From positions 1-9,422 of the forward strand of contig CAZMSZ010000298.1 of assembly GCA_964569055.1 (NCBI GenBank): DNA of 9,422 nucleotides, read 5' to 3'. Source of the DNA: JAWLGW01 sp964569055 (GTDB taxonomy: Bacteria; Planctomycetota; J058). Numbering within the stretch: the stretch's first letter is position 1; each line of letters starts with the position of its first letter. Positions 5,391-9,422 of this stretch are shown in pieces. The position numbers were made by a program, and so were the translations under genes. The notes under the pieces are model-generated. The model searched no databases. It was not told the origin of the DNA and saw nothing but the letters and a program-made list of their open reading frames with translations.

Positions 5391-7999
5391 TAGAACTCGA
5401 CCCGCGCCTCGAACAGGAGGCGGCCGTCGCGGCGGAACTGACCGAAGAACGTCTCGTCCGGCCCCACGAACACGTCGCCCCCGAGCATGAGGTGGAGGTG
5501 GTCGGTCACCCGCCAGGTGGCGCTCGGGTGAAGCAGCGCGTTCTCGCGCCCGTAGGTGATCACCGCCGCGATCAGCTCCAGGCTGAGGTCGAGGTACTGC
5601 CGCTCGATCTTGTACTCGAGCCGGGTCAGCCAGGCGCCCTTGAACACGCGGTCCACCCGCGCCACGTTCGCGAGGTCGCCCTCGGGGGCGCGGGTCTCGA
5701 CGTCGCCCGCGTACTCCAGCCCGATCGAGAGGTCGTGCTCGCCGAGCACGTCCACGAACGTGTAGTTGAAGCCGAGCACGTACTGGAGGAAGTCGGCCGC
5801 CTCGCGGGCCGTGGTCCAGGTGTGGGCCGCCTCGCCGTGGAGCTGCACGCCCGAGAGCACCTCGCCCAGCCGCCCCTCCACCCCCAAGAACCCGAGCGTG
5901 GTCGCGAAGTCGGCGCCGAGGACGTGGATCCGGTCGAACACGGGCTCGATCAGGGGGAGCCCCGTCCCGGCCTGGACGCCCAGGCGGGGCGAGGGAATGT
6001 CGCTCCAGCCGGTGAAGCCGCTGAGCGAGACGTCCCACCCGCCCAGCCGCATGGTCCCGCGCGCGCCCCACTGCGCGTTCTCGGCCACGAAGTCGGGGTC
6101 GTCGGGGCGGAGCACGGGCACCGGCGCGGCGCGCAGCAGGTCGAACCGCTCGCCGCGCAGCGGCAGGCGCGAGCGGGTGAAGGTGGGGATGCTCACCAGC
6201 TCGAGGGCCCACGAGCCGACGTCGAGCGTGACGGCCGCCGCGAGCACCGGGATCCGCCGGCTGTCGAACAGGTCGCTGAAGTCGATCGGGTTGAGGTTGT
6301 CGGTCGGGTTGAACAGGTCGCCGGTGCCCCACGCGAACACCTGGTAGCCGCCGCGCAGCTCGAACCAGTCGAGGGTCAGCGCCAGGTAGGCCTCGCTCGG
6401 GACCACGATCGGGCGGCGGCGCGCCTCGTCGTCCACGTTCTCGAGCGCGCCGGCCGCGTAGTCGGCGTCGTCGACCCGCACGTCCGCGGCGACCACCGCG
6501 CGCAGCCCCTTGGTCCCCGCCTCGTCGCGCACCAGCCAGTCGCGGTACTCCAGGTTCACCCGCAGCTCGTGGCGCGTCTGCCGCTGGTCGCGGTCGAAGC
6601 CGCTGCTGAAGTGGGTCAGGTTCTTGTAGGCGACGTTGCCGTGGACGTTGGCGCGCAGCCAGGCCCAGGCCCGGTCGACGGGGTGGAGCACCTCGCCGGC
6701 GTCCTCGCCGGCGACCGCGGCGCCCGCCGCGGTGGTCCCCGTCGCCTCCCCGTCGCCCGCCTCGGCGAACGCCTCCTCGAACAGGGCGTCCCAGTCGTCC
6801 ACCCCGGCGCTGGCGGAGCCGCCCCCCTCGGGCTCGACCGCGTCGAGCGCGCGCGAGCGCTCCTCGGCCAGCCGCCGCGCGATCGCCTCCTCCTCGGCCC
6901 GGGTGGTCGCGGCCGCGAGGCGGGCCTCGAGCTCGCGCTTCGCCTGCTCGAGCTCGGCGAGCTGGCCGCGCGCCTCCTCCAGCGCGGCGCCCTCGGCCGC
7001 CTTCGCCTCGCGGCGGGCCGCCTCGGCCGCGGCCGCCGCGCGGGCGTCCGCCTGGGCGCGCTCCTCGCTCCGCGCGCGGGCCAGCTCGACCTCGAACGCC
7101 TCCTCCGCGGCGCGCGCGGCCGCGCGCGCCTCCTCGCCCGCGCGGGCCGCGGCGGCCTGCGCCTCGCGACGCGCCTCGAGGAGCGCGTCGCTCCTGGCCT
7201 GCGCCGCCGCGTCCGCCCGGGCGCGCCGCTCGGCCTCGAGCGCGGCCTCCCCGGCGCGGCGCGCCTCGCCCTCGCGCCGCTGGGCGTCCGCCCGCGCCTC
7301 GTCCCGCTCGACCGCCAGCGCGCTCAGCGCGTCTTGGTGGACGCGCGCCAGCGCCGTGAGGTCCTCGCGGCGGCGGTGCTCGATCCAGCCGGCCACGCCG
7401 CCGCCCACCGCCAGCCCCGCCAGGAGGGCCAGCGCCAGCGCGCCGCGGCCCACCCGCCGTGCGTCGGCCGCCGGCGCCGGCGGGGAGCGACGCCCCGACA
7501 GGGTGGGGACCTCGGCGTCGGGGTCGAGCGCCTCCTCCCGCCAGGAGCGCCGGGCCGAGGCGCCGCGGCGCTCGCGCGGGCGCGGCTCGCGCGCGGAGGT
7601 GGCCCCGGCGATCCGCGCCGAGTCGTCCACGATCGAGGCCTGGTAGCGCGCCGACGCGTCCTCCCCCTCGTCGGGCACGATCACCAGCGGGCCCGACCCG
7701 TCGATCGGGCCGAGGTCGGGGTCGTCGTCGCCCGCGACCAGCGCCGCGAGCGCGTCGGAGTCGTCGAGGTCGACCACCTCGGCGTCGCCCGACACGTCGA
7801 GGCCGTCGAGCGAGGCGTCGTCCTCGAGCCGCGACCCGGGCGGGAGGCTCGGCAGCCGCTGCGCGCTCGACGGCTCGGGCTCGTCCGCGTCCCACGCGTC
7901 GTCGTCCGCGGTCTCGCCGAACGGGAAGCGAACGCGCGAGTCGTCGTCGGGAGGCTGCGGATCGCGCGGTGGGCGTCGCGGAGGACGTCGCTTCGCCAC
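5390..7999 (-). CDS. Outer-membrane beta-barrel (DUF1302-like) with N-terminal TM helix and coiled coil
   Basis: This 869-residue protein has an unusual layout. Residues 1-181 are acidic, low-complexity and signal-free. Residues 186-204 (LALALLAGLAVGGGVAGW core) form one hydrophobic helix. Residues about 207-388 are Ala/Glu/Arg-rich predicted coiled coil. An acidic DDWDALFEEAF motif (401-411) and a flexible Gly/Ala linker lead to a beta-barrel from about 445 to the terminal Phe (EARVEF). The barrel contains ELRGGYQVFAWGTGDLFNPT (547-566) followed by DNLNPIDFSDLFDSRRIP, resembling DUF1302/alginate-export-type porins. The start is GTG 7999, with GAGG ending six bases upstream; the only candidate -10 seen is TACGAT (8048-8043). 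Near-saturated GC3 from about codon 24 argues that the N-terminal part is truly translated. A GTG at codon 183 could instead start a normal signal peptide but lacks a Shine-Dalgarno. The first of two coupled genes, it may tether or transport across the envelope. Confidence 0.9.
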   Translation of the reverse strand: MAKRRPPRRPPRDPQPPDDDSRVRFPFGETADDDAWDADEPEPSSAQRLPSLPPGSRLEDDASLDGLDVSGDAEVVDLDDSDALAALVAGDDDPDLGPIDGSGPLVIVPDEGEDASARYQASIVDDSARIAGATSAREPRPRERRGASARRSWREEALDPDAEVPTLSGRRSPPAPAADARRVGRGALALALLAGLAVGGGVAGWIEHRRREDLTALARVHQDALSALAVERDEARADAQRREGEARRAGEAALEAERRARADAAAQARSDALLEARREAQAAAARAGEEARAAARAAEEAFEVELARARSEERAQADARAAAAAEAARREAKAAEGAALEEARGQLAELEQAKRELEARLAAATTRAEEEAIARRLAEERSRALDAVEPEGGGSASAGVDDWDALFEEAFAEAGDGEATGTTAAGAAVAGEDAGEVLHPVDRAWAWLRANVHGNVAYKNLTHFSSGFDRDQRQTRHELRVNLEYRDWLVRDEAGTKGLRAVVAADVRVDDADYAAGALENVDDEARRRPIVVPSEAYLALTLDWFELRGGYQVFAWGTGDLFNPTDNLNPIDFSDLFDSRRIPVLAAAVTLDVGSWALELVSIPTFTRSRLPLRGERFDLLRAAPVPVLRPDDPDFVAENAQWGARGTMRLGGWDVSLSGFTGWSDIPSPRLGVQAGTGLPLIEPVFDRIHVLGADFATTLGFLGVEGRLGEVLSGVQLHGEAAHTWTTAREAADFLQYVLGFNYTFVDVLGEHDLSIGLEYAGDVETRAPEGDLANVARVDRVFKGAWLTRLEYKIERQYLDLSLELIAAVITYGRENALLHPSATWRVTDHLHLMLGGDVFVGPDETFFGQFRRDGRLLFEARVEF

Positions 8000-8417
8000 G
8001 GCACCTCGGGCCCGCGATGTTGGCGGAGCGCGGGCGAGCGCGATCGTAGCGGGCGTGAGGCCCCAGGGCGACCCTGTCGGGACGGTGCGTTGCGAGGACG
8101 AAGCGAGCGCCCGTCCTTGGACAGGTGACTGTGCCGGCGCGCCCGCCTCGACCGCCGCGAAGTCGGGGCACCGCGAGGTCGCTCACCCGCGATACGAGGT
8201 CGTCGCTGGGCGGGGGTCGCGCGCTGTTCGCAGGTCCAGCTCGACAGGCTGGCCGGTTGACCGCCGTTCCCTCAACGGACCCGGTTCTTACCGACCGAGA
8301 TCGCCCCGTTGCTCCAGTTCCGCCCTACCGCCGCGACATAACCGTCGTGTTCTGGGCCACTCGGGGTGGCCCCGAGGTTGCCTAGGGCGCGGCACCCCGT
8401 GGGGAAAGTGGGGAAAG

Positions 8418-8488
8418 GGGTCGGTGCGAGGAGAGGACCGGGCAGCTCGCTCGCGAGCGCTCCGGGGGGGCTCTCCTCGCGCCGACCC
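8418..8488. repeat. 18-bp-stem inverted repeat upstream of btpA
   Basis: The left arm gggtcggtgcgaggagag (8418-8435) pairs with the right arm ctctcctcgcgccgaccc (8471-8488) over 18 positions, 17 Watson-Crick and one G-T (8425/8481). The 35-base loop holds a perfect 12-base palindrome, cgctcgcgagcg (8448-8459). No T tract follows. It ends 44 bases before the btpA start and immediately follows the GTGGGGAAA tandem repeat. It could be a terminator or RNA hairpin in a longer btpA leader, or a DNA-level protein-binding site upstream of a leaderless promoter. Confidence 0.75.
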
Positions 8489-8518
8489 GGTTTCGCAGGC
8501 AGCGCCGCGCGGGCCAGG

Positions 8519-8524
8519 TATCCT
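8519..8524 (+). promoter_or_regulatory. Putative -10 element of btpA
   Basis: TATCCT ends eight bases before the GTG at 8533, with no Shine-Dalgarno between (GACCGCGC). This places a predicted transcription start at or within a couple of bases of the start codon. The best -35 candidate, CAGGCA (8496-8501, 17-base spacer), is weak. Confidence 0.42.
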
Positions 8525-8532
8525 GACCGCGC

Positions 8533-9360
8533 GTGCGCGTGCCCCTCCCGTTCGAGCCCGGGTCCTTGATCGGCGCGGTCCACCTGCGACCGCTGCCCGG
8601 GAGCCCGCGCTGGGCGGCGAGCGGCCGGCCGAGCCTGGAGGCGATCGTCGAGCGCGCGCTCGCCGACGCGCGCGCCTACCTCGAGGCGGGGTTCGACGGG
8701 TTGATCGTCGAGAACTACGGCGACGCGCCGTTCTTCAAGGAGGCTCCCCCCGAGACGGTGGCCGCGCTCACGCGCTGCTTGCGCGAGGTGGTGGTGGCCG
8801 CCGCCGGGCGGCCGGTCGGGGCGAACGTGCTGCGCAACGACGCCCACGCGGCCCTCGCCTGCGCGGTAGCGGCCGGGGCGCGCTTCGCGCGCGTGAACGT
8901 GCACAGCGGCGCGGCGGTGACCGACCAGGGGCTGATCGAGGGTCGGGCGGCGGAGACGCTCCGCCTGCGGGAGGCGCTCGGCGCCGGCCCGAGCGGCCCG
9001 CACCCCGTCGCGCTGCTCGCCGACGTCCACGTCAAGCACGCCAGCCCGCTCGGCGAGACCGACGTCACCCGCGCCGCGGCGGACGCCTTCGAGCGCGGCC
9101 TCGCCGACGCGCTGATCCTGTCGGGGGCCGCGACCGGCGCCGCGCCCGAGCTCGCCCCGCTCGAGGCGGTGCGCCGCGCGCTCCCCGACGCGCCGCTCCT
9201 GCTCGGGAGCGGGCTGCGACCGGAGGCCTGCCCGACCCTCGCGCCGCGCTGCGACGGCGCGATCGTGGGGAGCGCGGCGCAGGTCGAAGGCCACGCGGGC
9301 AACCCGGTCGACCCCGCCCGCGCGCGGGCCGTGGTGGCCGCGTTCCGCGCCGCGCGCTAG
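8533..9360 (+). CDS. btpA: BtpA/SgcQ family protein
   Basis: This 275-residue protein of the BtpA family is a predicted TIM-barrel of the phosphoribosylanthranilate isomerase-like superfamily. Motifs in order: IGAVHLRPLPGSP (13-25), GLIVENYGDAPFF (56-68), PVGANVLRNDAHAAL (94-108), RFARVNVHSGAAVTDQGLIEGRA (117-139), LLADVHVKHASPL (161-173), ADALILSGAATG (191-202), LLGSGL (223-228) and DGAIVGSA (241-248), near NPVDPARA. The length is full. BtpA was described as a photosystem I biogenesis factor in cyanobacteria and SgcQ is an E. coli relative near a sugar PTS, but most homologues lie in non-photosynthetic organisms and the reaction is unknown. The start is GTG 8533, giving the first family motif at residue 13; GTG 8539 is an alternative. 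There is no Shine-Dalgarno, but TATCCT lies eight bases upstream. It appears monocistronic within the window. Confidence 0.94.
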   Translation: MRVPLPFEPGSLIGAVHLRPLPGSPRWAASGRPSLEAIVERALADARAYLEAGFDGLIVENYGDAPFFKEAPPETVAALTRCLREVVVAAAGRPVGANVLRNDAHAALACAVAAGARFARVNVHSGAAVTDQGLIEGRAAETLRLREALGAGPSGPHPVALLADVHVKHASPLGETDVTRAAADAFERGLADALILSGAATGAAPELAPLEAVRRALPDAPLLLGSGLRPEACPTLAPRCDGAIVGSAAQVEGHAGNPVDPARARAVVAAFRAAR

Positions 9361-9422
9361 GCTCTGCCTCGAAACTCGGACCGCGCCCTCGCTCGCCCTC
9401 GTCGCCGCTGGCTTCGTTGCTC

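Larger units (their letters stand above)
8000..8532. other. 530-base structured intergenic region between divergent genes
   Basis: No convincing gene is seen here; open frames in it lack the G/C third-position bias of the neighbours. The stretch 8230-8400 is visibly less GC-rich than the genes. It contains overlapping, mutually exclusive hairpins: gggccac/gtggccc (8354-8360 with 8366-8372) against ctcgggg/ccccgag (8360-8366 with 8370-8376), and ccgtt/aacgg (8264-8268 with 8274-8278) against gttga/tcaac (8256-8260 with 8272-8276). A perfect tandem 9-base repeat GTGGGGAAA occupies 8399-8416. A TTGACC at 8257-8262 resembles a -35 but has no matching -10. The region must hold the promoters of the barrel operon (minus) and btpA (plus) and could encode a small RNA; that is speculative. 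Confidence 0.5.

Noticed and set aside
5240..8128. A very long plus-strand open frame (962 codons) opposite the barrel and LolA-like genes
   Set aside because: It is a shadow of the minus-strand genes in GC-rich DNA. Its translation is repetitive R/A/E/V-rich with no domain, whereas the minus strand has signal peptides, barrel motifs and coupled starts.
1050..8180. Shared 11-mer accgcgaggtc at 1050-1060 and 8170-8180
   Set aside because: Too short to be meaningful in GC-rich DNA, and the flanks do not match.
5391..8186. Upstream continuation of the LolA-like reading frame, giving one 1223-codon frame
   Set aside because: The N-terminal 930 residues are Arg/Gly/Ala-rich out-of-frame translation of the barrel gene. 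The signal peptide begins at GTG 5390.
8125..8385. 86-codon plus-strand open frame in the intergenic region
   Set aside because: Many codons end in A or T, unlike every confirmed gene here, and the protein is not recognisable.
8272..8400. Minus-strand frame with a natural-looking peptide (GYVAAVGRNWSNGAIS)
   Set aside because: It has no start of its own in this stretch, is only the tail of the antisense frame of btpA, and third-position bias is weak.
9361..9422. Possible start of another gene or regulatory element after btpA
   Set aside because: 62 bases with no clear start codon context, hairpin or promoter.

Overview
The window is very GC-rich DNA (roughly 70% or more by eye) with almost exclusively G/C at third codon positions in its genes. 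It encodes Lgt, an outer-membrane beta-barrel ending in phenylalanine and a LolA-like lipoprotein-sorting protein, so it comes from a diderm bacterium. The proteins suggest a Myxococcota-, Planctomycetota- or deltaproteobacterium-like lineage, but nothing in the window fixes the taxon. It reads as ordinary chromosomal DNA: no transposase, integrase, CRISPR array or phage gene was found.

Layout. (1) 91-981 (+): a class I fructose-bisphosphate aldolase of the short Fda type. (2) 1081-1154 (-): elongator tRNA-Met(CAT) with a strong promoter and a hairpin terminator. (3) 1212-2018 (-): an unrecognised periplasmic or secreted protein with its own promoter and a textbook Shine-Dalgarno site. (4) 3958-2120 (-): a tightly overlapping three-gene operon of lgt, a DUF423 membrane protein and a four-helix membrane protein of unknown function. 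(5) 4160-4351 (+): a 63-residue Trp-rich small protein, divergent from lgt. (6) About 4384-4482: a long imperfect inverted repeat between convergent genes. (7) 7999-4515 (-): a two-gene operon encoding an 869-residue beta-barrel protein with an unusual N-terminal half, and a periplasmic LolA-like outer-membrane lipoprotein-sorting protein. (8) 8000-8532: a 530-base structured intergenic region with an 18-bp-stem inverted repeat. (9) 8533-9360 (+): a BtpA-family protein.

The most interesting locus is the 7999-4515 operon. The first gene joins an acidic cytosol-like N-terminus (about 180 residues), one hydrophobic helix, about 180 residues of Ala/Glu/Arg-rich predicted coiled coil, and a C-terminal DUF1302-like outer-membrane barrel. 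If the helix is a membrane anchor and not a cleaved signal, one polypeptide would span both membranes. The second gene belongs to the LolA-like family often found next to such barrels and RND/MMPL exporters, which hints at envelope lipid or lipoprotein traffic. No exporter is visible here.

A second pattern concerns gene expression. Three transcription units (lgt, the small protein, btpA) have a TANNNT -10-like hexamer only 6-8 bases before the start codon and no Shine-Dalgarno, as expected for leaderless mRNAs. Other genes here (aldolase, the 268-residue secreted protein, the barrel protein) have recognisable ribosome-binding sites.
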